From Gammaproteobacteria bacterium (GTDB lineage Bacteria > Pseudomonadota > Gammaproteobacteria > Ga0077554 > Ga007554): a DNA stretch of 64,000 bases. This document shows positions 57,447-64,000 of the stretch, in pieces. A program made the translations under genes and the position numbers. The stretch is taken from positions 124,001-188,000 of the forward strand of contig JAMPIW010000002.1 in NCBI GenBank assembly GCA_040183005.1, in the 5' to 3' direction. How positions within the stretch are numbered: position 1 is the stretch's first letter; every line of letters starts with the position of its first letter. The notes under the pieces are model-generated. The model searched no databases. It saw nothing but the letters and a program-made list of their open reading frames with translations, and was not told where the DNA came from.

Positions 57447-58856
57447 CTGAACACGCTCAACGTCGAGTACCGCAACGTCGAGGCGCTGATCCCCTATGCC
57501 CGTAATCCACGCACGCACACGGATGAGCAGGTGGCCAAGATCGCCGCCAGCATCGTCGAGTACGGCTGGACGAATCCGGTTCTGGTGGACGGCGACAACG
57601 GGATCATTGCGGGCCACGGTCGTCTGGCCGCCGCGCGCAAGCTCGGGCTGGATCAGGTGCCGGTCATAGAACTGGCGCACCTCTCGCCCACGCAGAAGCG
57701 TGCCTACGTCATCTCTGACAACCGGCTGGCGCTCGACGCCGGTTGGAACGAGGAGATGCTGGCGCTGGAAATGGCCGAGCTGTCCGAGGCCGGGTACGAC
57801 CTTGCGTTGACCGGTTTCGAGGATGCAGAGATCGAGGCCTTGCTCGCTGACGAGGTGGAAACCGATGACGCCGACCAGCAGGCAGATGCCGACGAGCCAG
57901 ACGCTGGTGACGATGTGCCGGATGCCCCTGTGGTGCCGGTGTCCCGCACCGGCGATGTCTGGGCCATCGGCTCCCACCGTCTGATCTGTGGCGATGCCAC
58001 CGACCCGACAGCAGTCGCCAAGCTGATGCAGGGCGATGCGGCCCGGCTGTGCTTCACCTCACCGCCTTACGGCAACCAGCGCGACTACACCTCCGGCGGC
58101 ATCACCGATTGGGATGGCCTGATGCGCGGTGTGTTCGCCAAGGTGCCAATGGCCGACGACGGGCAGGTGCTGGTCAACCTCGGGCTGATCCATCGAGACA
58201 ACGAAGTCATCCCGTATTGGGATGCGTGGCTGGGCTGGATGCGCACGCAGGGCTGGCGGCGTTTCGCTTGGTACGTCTGGGATCAAGGGCCAGGGATGCC
58301 CGGGGACTGGGCCGGTCGCTTCGCCCCGAGTTTCGAGTTCGTCTTTCACTTCAACCGCGCCAGTCGCAAACCCAACAAGATCGTGCCCTGCAAGCACGCG
58401 GGCCAGGAGTCGCACCTGCGCGCAGACGGGTCGTCCACGGCCATGCGTGGTAAGGACGGCGAGGTCGGCGGCTGGACGCACAAGGGCCAGCCGACACAGG
58501 ACACCCGGATTCCCGACTCGGTGATTCGCGTGATGCGGCACAAGGGCAAGATTGGTCAGGACATCGACCACCCGGCTGTGTTCCCGGTGGCGTTGCCCGA
58601 GTTCGTGATCGAGGCCTATACGGACGCAGGCGACATCGTGTTCGAACCTTTTGGCGGCAGCGGTACCACGATGCTGGCCGCGCAGCGCACGGGTCGTGTG
58701 TGCCGCTGCGTGGAGATCGCGCCGGAGTACGTGGACGTCGCCATCATGCGCTTCCAGCAGAACCACCCCGGCGTGCCCGTCACGCTGCTGGCCACAGGCC
58801 AGTCCTTCGACGAGGTGGTCAATGAACGTCAGGCCACCACGGAGGTAGAGCAATGA
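57447..58856 (+). CDS. ParB-N plus N4-cytosine-type DNA methyltransferase
   Basis: A 469-residue fusion. Residues 1-130 form a ParB/Srx-like N domain (VEALIPYARNPRTHTDEQVAKIAASIVEYGWTNPVLVDGDNGIIAGHGRLAAARKLGL). The rest is a beta-class DNA methyltransferase with catalytic TSPPY near residue 205 and the SAM motif FEPFGGSGTT near 400. TSPPY suggests an N4-cytosine target. No ATG/GTG/TTG fits the domain start; CTG at 57447 with a GAGGAA site gives an N-terminus LNTLNVEY like family members. It may protect phage DNA from host restriction. Start uncertain. Confidence 0.88.
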   Translation: MNTLNVEYRNVEALIPYARNPRTHTDEQVAKIAASIVEYGWTNPVLVDGDNGIIAGHGRLAAARKLGLDQVPVIELAHLSPTQKRAYVISDNRLALDAGWNEEMLALEMAELSEAGYDLALTGFEDAEIEALLADEVETDDADQQADADEPDAGDDVPDAPVVPVSRTGDVWAIGSHRLICGDATDPTAVAKLMQGDAARLCFTSPPYGNQRDYTSGGITDWDGLMRGVFAKVPMADDGQVLVNLGLIHRDNEVIPYWDAWLGWMRTQGWRRFAWYVWDQGPGMPGDWAGRFAPSFEFVFHFNRASRKPNKIVPCKHAGQESHLRADGSSTAMRGKDGEVGGWTHKGQPTQDTRIPDSVIRVMRHKGKIGQDIDHPAVFPVALPEFVIEAYTDAGDIVFEPFGGSGTTMLAAQRTGRVCRCVEIAPEYVDVAIMRFQQNHPGVPVTLLATGQSFDEVVNERQATTEVEQ

Positions 58857-60124
58857 CCGCCTCCTGGTTTGCCGACAAGATCGAACAGTGGCCGACTGCC
58901 AAGCTGCTGCCCTATGCCCGCAACGCGCGTACTCACTCGGACGATCAGGTGGCGCAGATCGCCGCGTCAATTGCCGAGTTCGGATTCACCAATCCGATCC
59001 TGGCGGGCAGCGATGGCGTGATCGTCGCCGGTCACGGACGGCTTGCTGCTGCGCAGAAGCTTGGGCTGGCGGTGGTGCCGGTGGTGGTGCTCGATCATCT
59101 GAGTTCGACCCAGCGCCGAGCACTGGTGATCGCGGACAACCGCATCGCCGAGAACGCGGGCTGGGACGACGCGATGCTGCGCATCGAGATCGCATCACTG
59201 CAGGACGACAACTTCGACGTGTCGCTGACCGGCTTTGATGCAGATGCGCTGGCCGAATTGATGGCGGGCGACGAGCCGGATGGCGAAGGCGAAACCGATG
59301 ACGATGCGGTACCCGAGGTCAGCGAGACTCCGGTTTCGCGTCCAGGCGATGTCTGGCTGCTCGGCGGCCACCGTCTGCTGTGTGGCGACTCCACCGTGGC
59401 TGAGAGCTACGACCGAGTTCTTGATGGCGAGCCGGTGGATATGGTCTTCACCGACCCGCCGTACAACGTGAATTACGCCAACAGCGCCAAGGACAAGATG
59501 CGTGGCAAGGACCGCGCGATCCTGAACGACAACCTCGGCGACGGCTTCTACGACTTCCTTTTGGCGGCGCTGACGCCGACCATCGCGCATTGCCGGGGCG
59601 GGATCTACGTGGCGATGTCGTCCAGCGAACTGGATGTACTGCAGGCCGCATTCCGCGCCGCCGGTGGCAAGTGGTCGACGTTCATCATCTGGGCCAAGAA
59701 CACCTTTACGCTGGGTCGGGCCGACTACCAGCGCCAGTACGAGCCGATCCTGTACGGATGGCCCGAGGGCGCGCAGCGTCACTGGTGCGGCGACCGCGAC
59801 CAGGGCGACGTCTGGAACATCAAGAAGCCGCAGAAGAACGACCTGCATCCGACGATGAAGCCGGTGGAGTTGGTCGAGCGCGCGATCCGCAATTCGAGCC
59901 GACCGGGCAACGCGGTGCTCGACCCGTTCGGGGGCTCCGGCACGACGCTGATCGCCGCCGAAAAGTCAGGGCGGCTGGCACGGCTGATCGAACTCGACCC
60001 TAAGTATGTGGACGTGATCGTGCGCCGCTGGCAGGAATGGACTGGCAAGCAAGCCACCCGCGATTCGGATGGCGCGCTGTTCGATGATCAGGCGGCGAGC
60101 GACTCCTCGGCGATCTCGCAGTGA
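58853..60124 (+). CDS. ParB-N plus N6-adenine-type DNA methyltransferase
   Basis: A 423-residue paralogue of the preceding fusion, overlapping it by ATGA. A ParB-N domain (LLPYARNARTHSDDQVAQIAASIAEFGFTNPILAGSDGVIVAGHGRLAAAQKLGL) is followed by a beta-class methyltransferase with DPPYN near residue 203 and LDPFGGSGTT near 357. DPPY suggests N6-adenine methylation. Two such genes in tandem with different catalytic tetrapeptides suggest the phage marks its DNA at two types of site. Confidence 0.9.
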   Translation: MTASWFADKIEQWPTAKLLPYARNARTHSDDQVAQIAASIAEFGFTNPILAGSDGVIVAGHGRLAAAQKLGLAVVPVVVLDHLSSTQRRALVIADNRIAENAGWDDAMLRIEIASLQDDNFDVSLTGFDADALAELMAGDEPDGEGETDDDAVPEVSETPVSRPGDVWLLGGHRLLCGDSTVAESYDRVLDGEPVDMVFTDPPYNVNYANSAKDKMRGKDRAILNDNLGDGFYDFLLAALTPTIAHCRGGIYVAMSSSELDVLQAAFRAAGGKWSTFIIWAKNTFTLGRADYQRQYEPILYGWPEGAQRHWCGDRDQGDVWNIKKPQKNDLHPTMKPVELVERAIRNSSRPGNAVLDPFGGSGTTLIAAEKSGRLARLIELDPKYVDVIVRRWQEWTGKQATRDSDGALFDDQAASDSSAISQ

Positions 60125-60456
60125 ATCACAAAGCCCGTCAGGTAGGGCAAACCGCGCGGGATGCCATATTCCTTGCTGGTCTGGCGGCCAATCGTCCAGC
60201 CCATCCACTGCCGGGTGGCGGCGTTGATGGCATCTGCAAGGGGCTGACCCCGGTACAGCCCGTTTTGTACCTCGTCGGCAAAGTGGCGTCCGTGGCGGCT
60301 GTCGAGGAAGAACCGGACTGATTCGAGGGGCTGACCGGTAGCGTCGGAGATGGCGGTCATCGCCAGGGGCCACGCGGTGCTGGCGTGTTCGTTCATCGTG
60401 CCCCAAAAGCCCCAGGCATCGTTCTGGGTGGCGGGCATTTGCTGGTTGATGTTCAT
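60088..60456 (-). CDS. Small phage protein on the minus strand
   Basis: A 122-residue protein: WGFWGTMNEHASTAWPLAMTAISDATGQPLESVRFFLDSRHGRHFADEVQNGLYRGQPLADAINAATRQWMGWTIG...GIPRGLPYLTGFVIHCEIAEE. An AAGGAG site precedes ATG 60456. Its 3' end overlaps the end of the methyltransferase by 37 bases on the other strand. Known only as a conserved phage type to me. The 27-bp leader repeat lies 40 bases upstream. Confidence 0.72.
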   Translation of the reverse strand: MNINQQMPATQNDAWGFWGTMNEHASTAWPLAMTAISDATGQPLESVRFFLDSRHGRHFADEVQNGLYRGQPLADAINAATRQWMGWTIGRQTSKEYGIPRGLPYLTGFVIHCEIAEESLAA

Positions 60457-60495
60457 CTCTGGCTCCTTGGGGTTGATCGTTGCGACACCCGTAGT

Positions 60496-60522
60496 AACGC
60501 GCTGTTCGATTGAGAAGCCAAG
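60496..60522 (-). repeat. 27-bp leader repeat, copy A
   Basis: Plus-strand form AACGCGCTGTTC-N6-GAAGCCAAG, 40 bases upstream of the minus-strand start at 60456. The minus-strand frame reads LGFSIEQRV. Confidence 0.7.
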
Positions 60523-60554
60523 CTGTTCTTGGCCTCTTTCTCAATCAATTTCGA

Positions 60555-60914
60555 TTACCCGAGACGGGCCACGTACCGGGCGTAGTCGCCGCCCTCTGGA
60601 TTCACGTAAAGGTAGGGGCGACCCGGTGCGGTGACCTCGACGCAAAGATAGCCGTCGCCGGTGCCGCCACCTTTGCCGCGCAGCCAGTCGCGCGATACCA
60701 ACAGGCTGCGGGCAAAGGCATCGAACTCGTCGACGGTCAGTTCCTTGGTCTCGGTGACATAGACCTTGGTCTGACCCTGGCCGCCAACTTCGTCCAAGTC
60801 GGCAGGCTTGCGGGCAAACGGCAATCGGACGCTCAACTCCTCGACCTGGAAGGTGGTGTCGCCAAACTGCAGGGTGCGCGGGGTGCGTTCGATGGTGATG
60901 GTCATGGTGCTCAT
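60555..60914 (-). CDS. Small phage protein
   Basis: A 119-residue protein starting at ATG 60914 with a GGAGAA site: MTITIERTPRTLQFGDTTFQVEELSVRLPFARKPADLDEVGG, TKVYVTETKELTVDEFDAFARSLLVSRDWLRGKGGGTGDGYLCVEVTAPGRPYLYVNPEGGDYARYVARLG. A Gly-rich loop near the end could bind a phosphate group. I do not know the family; similar proteins sit near DUF3489 genes in phages and plasmids. Confidence 0.7.
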   Translation of the reverse strand: MSTMTITIERTPRTLQFGDTTFQVEELSVRLPFARKPADLDEVGGQGQTKVYVTETKELTVDEFDAFARSLLVSRDWLRGKGGGTGDGYLCVEVTAPGRPYLYVNPEGGDYARYVARLG

Positions 60915-60943
60915 GAATGTTCTCCTGGGTGTTGGCGTTGCGA

Positions 60944-61468
60944 TCAGGCTTCTGCGGCGATCCGGTAGACCCTCTCGCTGCCCTGGGCCTTGTCCGAGAC
61001 GATGGTCAGCCCGAGCTTCTTCTTGAAGGCACCGGCAAAGGTGCCGCGCACCGTGTGCGCCTGCCAGCCGGTGGTCTCGCAGATCTGCTGCACCGTTGCC
61101 CCTTCGGGGCGCTGCAGCATCTGGATCACACTGGCCTGCTTGCTGTTCTCGCGGGTGCGAGGTTTGGCGGCCGCCTTTTCTTGCGCCCACGCGGCCTCGG
61201 CTGCCGTCACGGCTGCGTCGAGTTCAGGGTCTGCGGCCACTGGCGCAGGCGTTGGCCGGGCGCGCCCCATCGCGTCGTAGCCCTCGGCGGCGACGAACCA
61301 GTGGGTGCCGTCGGAGGTGATCAGCGCGCGGTTGAACAGGCCGTCGAGCACCTTCTTGCGTGCGCCGCCTTTGATGTTGTCGGGGAACCAGTCGATCTTG
61401 CCGTCGGTGTGTTCGAGGGCGTAAGCCAGGATCGCGTGCTGGGCCGGGGTCAGTTGGGTGGTGGTCAT
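60944..61468 (-). CDS. DUF3489-type protein
   Basis: A 174-residue protein. The N-terminal part (LTPAQHAILAYALEHTDGKIDWFPDNIKGGARKKVLDGLFNRALITSDGTHWFVAAEGY) looks like a winged helix. A linker leads to the DUF3489 domain, KQASVIQMLQRPEGATVQQICETTGWQAHTVRGTFAGAFKKKLGLTIVSDKAQGSERVYRI. Start ATG 61468 follows an AGGAG site. It probably binds DNA. The 27-bp repeat lies 41 bases upstream. Confidence 0.88.
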   Translation of the reverse strand: MTTTQLTPAQHAILAYALEHTDGKIDWFPDNIKGGARKKVLDGLFNRALITSDGTHWFVAAEGYDAMGRARPTPAPVAADPELDAAVTAAEAAWAQEKAAAKPRTRENSKQASVIQMLQRPEGATVQQICETTGWQAHTVRGTFAGAFKKKLGLTIVSDKAQGSERVYRIAAEA

Positions 61469-61509
61469 TTGCTTCTCCTTGTGCAAGGGGTTGATGGGGT
61501 GACGTGATG

Positions 61510-61536
61510 AACGCGCTGTTCGGGAGTGAAGCCAAG
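61510..61536 (-). repeat. 27-bp leader repeat, copy B
   Basis: Plus-strand form AACGCGCTGTTC-N6-GAAGCCAAG; followed on the plus strand by a second CTTGGCTTC that makes a hairpin with it. Lies 41 bases upstream of the DUF3489 gene start; the minus-strand frame reads LGFTPEQRVH and ends in TGA overlapping that start. Confidence 0.7.
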
Positions 61537-61566
61537 CGTTTTCTGCTTGGCTTCGAAGGTTCTTGA

Positions 61567-61764
61567 TCAGCTGTTGGCCTTGTCCGACTTCGCCGCCTTG
61601 CGGCCTTGTTCGACGCCTGCGTTGAACGCGGCCTCCAGGGCGTCGCGCAGGCACCAGACCGCCACGTCGTGGAAGTCGAGGCTGTCTGACTTGCGGGTTT
61701 CCAGGGTTTCGATCCCCAGCTTGTTTTGTGCGATCTGGGTCAGGAGTTGTTCGAACTTGCTCAT
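61567..61764 (-). CDS. Small phage protein (DUF6900-like)
   Basis: A 65-residue protein: FEQLLTQIAQNKLGIETLETRKSDSLDFHDVAVWCLRDALEAAFNAGVEQGRKAAK. An AAGGAAG site precedes ATG 61764. The pattern is that of a small conserved family in phages and mobile elements, which I recall as DUF6900. The 27-bp repeat lies 37 bases upstream. Confidence 0.72.
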   Translation of the reverse strand: MSKFEQLLTQIAQNKLGIETLETRKSDSLDFHDVAVWCLRDALEAAFNAGVEQGRKAAKSDKANS

Positions 61765-61801
61765 TGCTGCTTCCTTTGATGGTGTTGATGACGTCCGTAT
61801 G

Positions 61802-61828
61802 AACGCGCTGTTCCAGAGAGAAGCCAAG
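61802..61828 (-). repeat. 27-bp leader repeat, copy C
   Basis: Plus-strand form AACGCGCTGTTC-N6-GAAGCCAAG, 37 bases upstream of the small gene at 61764. The minus-strand frame reads LGFSLEQRVHT. Confidence 0.7.
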
Positions 61829-61881
61829 CTGATTTCGAGTGGATGTCGAAAAAATGATTGAAGGGGTAACCGGTTCTCAAA

Positions 61882-62409
61882 ATGGGCATTTCGATTCGCG
61901 CTTACGCCCGTCACCGTGGTGTGACTGACACCGCTGTTCACAAGGCAATTCGCGCAGGTCGGATCACGCCGGAGGCTGACGGCACCATTGATGCCGACCG
62001 TGCTGATCGCGAGTGGGCTCGCAACTCCGATGTGCCGAAGTCCGGTACGCGGGCCAAGGTCGCAAAGGTCGTCGTGCCAGAGGGTGGCGGCGACGGGCCT
62101 GCAGCTCTACCTGCTGGTGGTGCGTCGCTGCTTCAGGCGCGGACGGTCAACGAGGTGGTCAAGGCGCAGACCAACAAGGTGCGTCTGGCCCGACTGAAGG
62201 GCGAGTTGGTGGATCGGCCGCAGGCCATCGCCCATGTTTTCAAGCTGGCGCGCTCCGAGCGCGATGCGTGGCTGAACTGGCCCGCGCGCATCTCGGCGCA
62301 GATGGCGGCCAAGCTCAATATTGATCCGCACACGATGCACGTCGCCCTGGAGGCGGCGGTACGTGAGCACCTGCAGGAACTGGGCGAACTGCGGCCCCGG
62401 GTGGACTGA
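61882..62409 (+). CDS. Terminase small subunit (DNA-packaging)
   Basis: A 175-residue protein with an N-terminal MerR/Nu1-type DNA-binding domain (ISIRAYARHRGVTDTAVHKAIRAGRITPEADGTIDADRADREWARNS) and a C-terminal helical part (QARTVNEVVKAQTNKVRLARLKGELVDRPQAIAHVFKLARSERDAWLNWPARISAQMAAKLNIDP). This is the pattern of the small terminase subunit that recognises phage DNA ends. It overlaps the large subunit start by one base. Confidence 0.82.
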   Translation: MGISIRAYARHRGVTDTAVHKAIRAGRITPEADGTIDADRADREWARNSDVPKSGTRAKVAKVVVPEGGGDGPAALPAGGASLLQARTVNEVVKAQTNKVRLARLKGELVDRPQAIAHVFKLARSERDAWLNWPARISAQMAAKLNIDPHTMHVALEAAVREHLQELGELRPRVD

Positions 62410-64000
62410 TGCTGGATGTTGAATACGAAGGCGCTGCCGAAATCGAGCGCGCGTGGCGTGAAGGGCTCACACCTGATCCTCTGCTCTCGGTGTCCGAATG
62501 GTCGGATCGGCACAGGATGCTGTCCAGCAAGGCCTCGGCCGAGCCCGGTCGCTGGCGCACCAGCCGCACGCCGTACCTGAAGGCCATCATGGACTGCCTG
62601 TCGCCTACCTCGCCGGTCGAGCGCGTGGTGTTCATGAAGGCCGCACAGCTCGGTGCGACTGAAATGGGCTCGAACTGGATTGGCTATGTGATCCACCACG
62701 CGCCGGGGCCGATGATGGCGGTATGGCCGACGGTGGATATGGCCAAGCGCAATTCCAAGCAGCGGATCGATCCGTTGATCGAGGAGTCGGCGGCACTGAG
62801 CGAGTTGATCTCGCCAGCACGGTCACGCGACTCGGGCAACACCATTCTGGCCAAGGAGTTCCGGGGTGGCGTCCTGGTGATGACCGGTGCAAACAGCGCG
62901 GTCGGACTGCGCTCGATGCCGGTTCGGTATTTGTTCCTCGACGAGGTAGACGGCTATCCATTGGACGTCGAGGGTGAAGGTGATGCGATCTCGCTGGCCG
63001 AGGCGCGCACGCGAACTTTCGCCCGGCGCAAGATCTTCATCGTGTCGACGCCGACGATCTCGGGGGCGAGCGCCATCGAACGCGAGTACGAAGCCAGTGA
63101 TCAGCGCCGCTACTTCGTGCCGTGCCCGCATTGCTCGCATCGCCAGTGGCTGCGCTTCGAACAGTTGCGCTGGGAGAAGGGACAACCGGACACGGCGTCC
63201 TACATCTGCGAGTCCTGCGATGAGCCAATTGCCGAGCACCACAAGACCTGGATGCTGGAGCACGGTGAGTGGCGCGCGATGATCAGCGACGGCACGGGCA
63301 AGACAGCGGGGTTTCACCTGTCGTCGCTTTACAGCCCGGTTGGCTGGCGCGGTTGGCGCGACATTGCCGCAGCGTGGGAAAGCTCTGTCAACAAGGAATC
63401 GGGTTCGGCGGCTGCCATCAAGACCTTCAAGAACACCGAACTGGGTGAAACCTGGGTCGAGGAAGGCGAAGCACCCGACTGGCAAAGGCTGGTCGAACGC
63501 CGCGAGGACTACCGGATCGGTACGGTGCCACCGGGCGGATTGCTCCTGGTGGGCGCTGCCGACGTGCAGAAGGATCGCATCGAGGCGTCCATCTGGGCCT
63601 TCGGGCGCGGCAAGGAGTCCTGGCTGGTCGAACACCGCGTGCTGATGGGCGACACCGCCCGAGACGCCGTGTGGAAGCGACTCGCCGAGTTGCTTGCCGA
63701 AAACTGGACACACGCCTCGGGCGCGGTGATGCCGCTGGCCCGTTTCGCCCTGGACACCGGCTTTGCGACGCAGGAGGCCTACGCCTTCGTGCGTGCCTGC
63801 CGCGACCCGCGCGTGATGCCGGTCAAGGGGGTGCCGCGCGGCGCGGCCCTGATCGGCACGCCGACGGCCATCGATGTTTCGCAGGGCGGCAAGAAGCTGC
63901 GCCGGGGCATCAAGGTTTTCACGGTGGCGGTTGGCATCGCCAAGCTGGAGTTCTACAACAACCTGCGCAAGGGCGCGGACGTCAGCGAGGACGGCGTGAC
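62409..64000 (+). CDS. Terminase large subunit, gpA type (runs off the right edge)
   Basis: At least 530 codons, open to the window end. It resembles the lambda gpA-like family. The ATPase has a Walker A-like KAAQLGATE near residue 78, Walker B YLFLDEVDGYP near 177, and a zinc-type CPHCSHRQW...CESCDE pair near 240-275. The nuclease part with LLLVGAADVQKDRIEASIWAFGRG follows. Start ATG 62409 overlaps the small subunit stop. Packaging genes in this order show that the right part of the window is a phage-type element. Confidence 0.9.
   Translation, partial: MLDVEYEGAAEIERAWREGLTPDPLLSVSEWSDRHRMLSSKASAEPGRWRTSRTPYLKAIMDCLSPTSPVERVVFMKAAQLGATEMGSNWIGYVIHHAPGPMMAVWPTVDMAKRNSKQRIDPLIEESAALSELISPARSRDSGNTILAKEFRGGVLVMTGANSAVGLRSMPVRYLFLDEVDGYPLDVEGEGDAISLAEARTRTFARRKIFIVSTPTISGASAIEREYEASDQRRYFVPCPHCSHRQWLRFEQLRWEKGQPDTASYICESCDEPIAEHHKTWMLEHGEWRAMISDGTGKTAGFHLSSLYSPVGWRGWRDIAAAWESSVNKESGSAAAIKTFKNTELGETWVEEGEAPDWQRLVERREDYRIGTVPPGGLLLVGAADVQKDRIEASIWAFGRGKESWLVEHRVLMGDTARDAVWKRLAELLAENWTHASGAVMPLARFALDTGFATQEAYAFVRACRDPRVMPVKGVPRGAALIGTPTAIDVSQGGKKLRRGIKVFTVAVGIAKLEFYNNLRKGADVSEDGV

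Noticed and set aside
57114-57977. Minus-strand frame of 287 codons
   Set aside because: It covers the noncoding region and the start of a clear methyltransferase on the other strand, and has low-complexity composition.
61501-61566. Short plus-strand peptides beginning MNALF at the 27-bp repeats
   Set aside because: Only three of four copies have the ATG, lengths differ and there is no ribosome site, so plus-strand coding does not explain the repeat.

Overview
The window looks like a chromosome segment of a betaproteobacterium of the Nitrosomonadales type. It carries a ccoG-linked cytochrome operon, a PrsK/PrsR/PrsT PEP-CTERM (exosortase-associated) surface system with a PepA-like protein, and a one-piece tmRNA whose tag reads ANDDNYALAA. 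The genus cannot be fixed from sequence reading alone.

Layout. (1) 0.1-2.6 kb, minus strand: ccoG, a two-helix membrane protein, a haem c lipoprotein and a YtkA/FixH-like lipoprotein. (2) 2.7-6.9 kb: a secreted protein gene with dockerin-like calcium repeats, split by a complete IS66 element with an 8-bp target duplication. (3) 7.4-13.7 kb: a scrambled locus for an ABC exporter (ATPase, two FtsX permeases), LolA-like protein and DUF1302 outer membrane protein, including a LolA-like remnant and a frameshifted FHA gene. (4) 14.1-33.9 kb: the PEP-CTERM region. It holds two glycosyltransferase plus hexapeptide-acyltransferase pairs, a PepA-type PEP-CTERM protein behind a sigma-54 promoter, a second IS66 element, two giant TPR proteins (one PrsT lipoprotein), a Uma2 gene, the PrsR/PrsK two-component pair, a MITE-like element and the polyprenyl-phosphate sugar transferase. 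(5) 34.3-38.1 kb: three UDP-sugar enzymes (two dehydrogenases and a UDP-glucuronate epimerase) that probably supply the exopolysaccharide. (6) 38.1-39.1 kb: smpB and ssrA. (7) 39.8-42.1 kb: an excisionase-like HTH gene and a YbaL-type cation/proton antiporter. (8) 42.2-64.0 kb: a temperate phage or phage-like element that runs off the right edge.

The phage part has a leftward integration operon (small protein, DUF2924, large serine recombinase, two paralogous small proteins). This is divergent from an ImmR/ImmA-like XRE plus metallopeptidase switch, which is followed by two unrecognised genes under a shared candidate operator. A rightward recombination/replication module follows (Sak4-like ATPase, ssDNA-binding candidate, P63C protein, PD-(D/E)XK nuclease, P4-type primase-helicase, RuvC-like resolvase). 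Next come two ParB-N/DNA methyltransferase fusions, a leftward set of small genes, and the terminase pair.

Functionally, PrsK/PrsR probably control PEP-CTERM genes through RpoN; a -24/-12 promoter and three copies of a 17-bp motif lie upstream of the PepA-like gene. The strongest novelty candidates are the ImmR/ImmA-linked unknown gene pair, a 27-bp leader block repeated upstream of four minus-strand phage genes, and the mosaic structure of the two IS66 copies.
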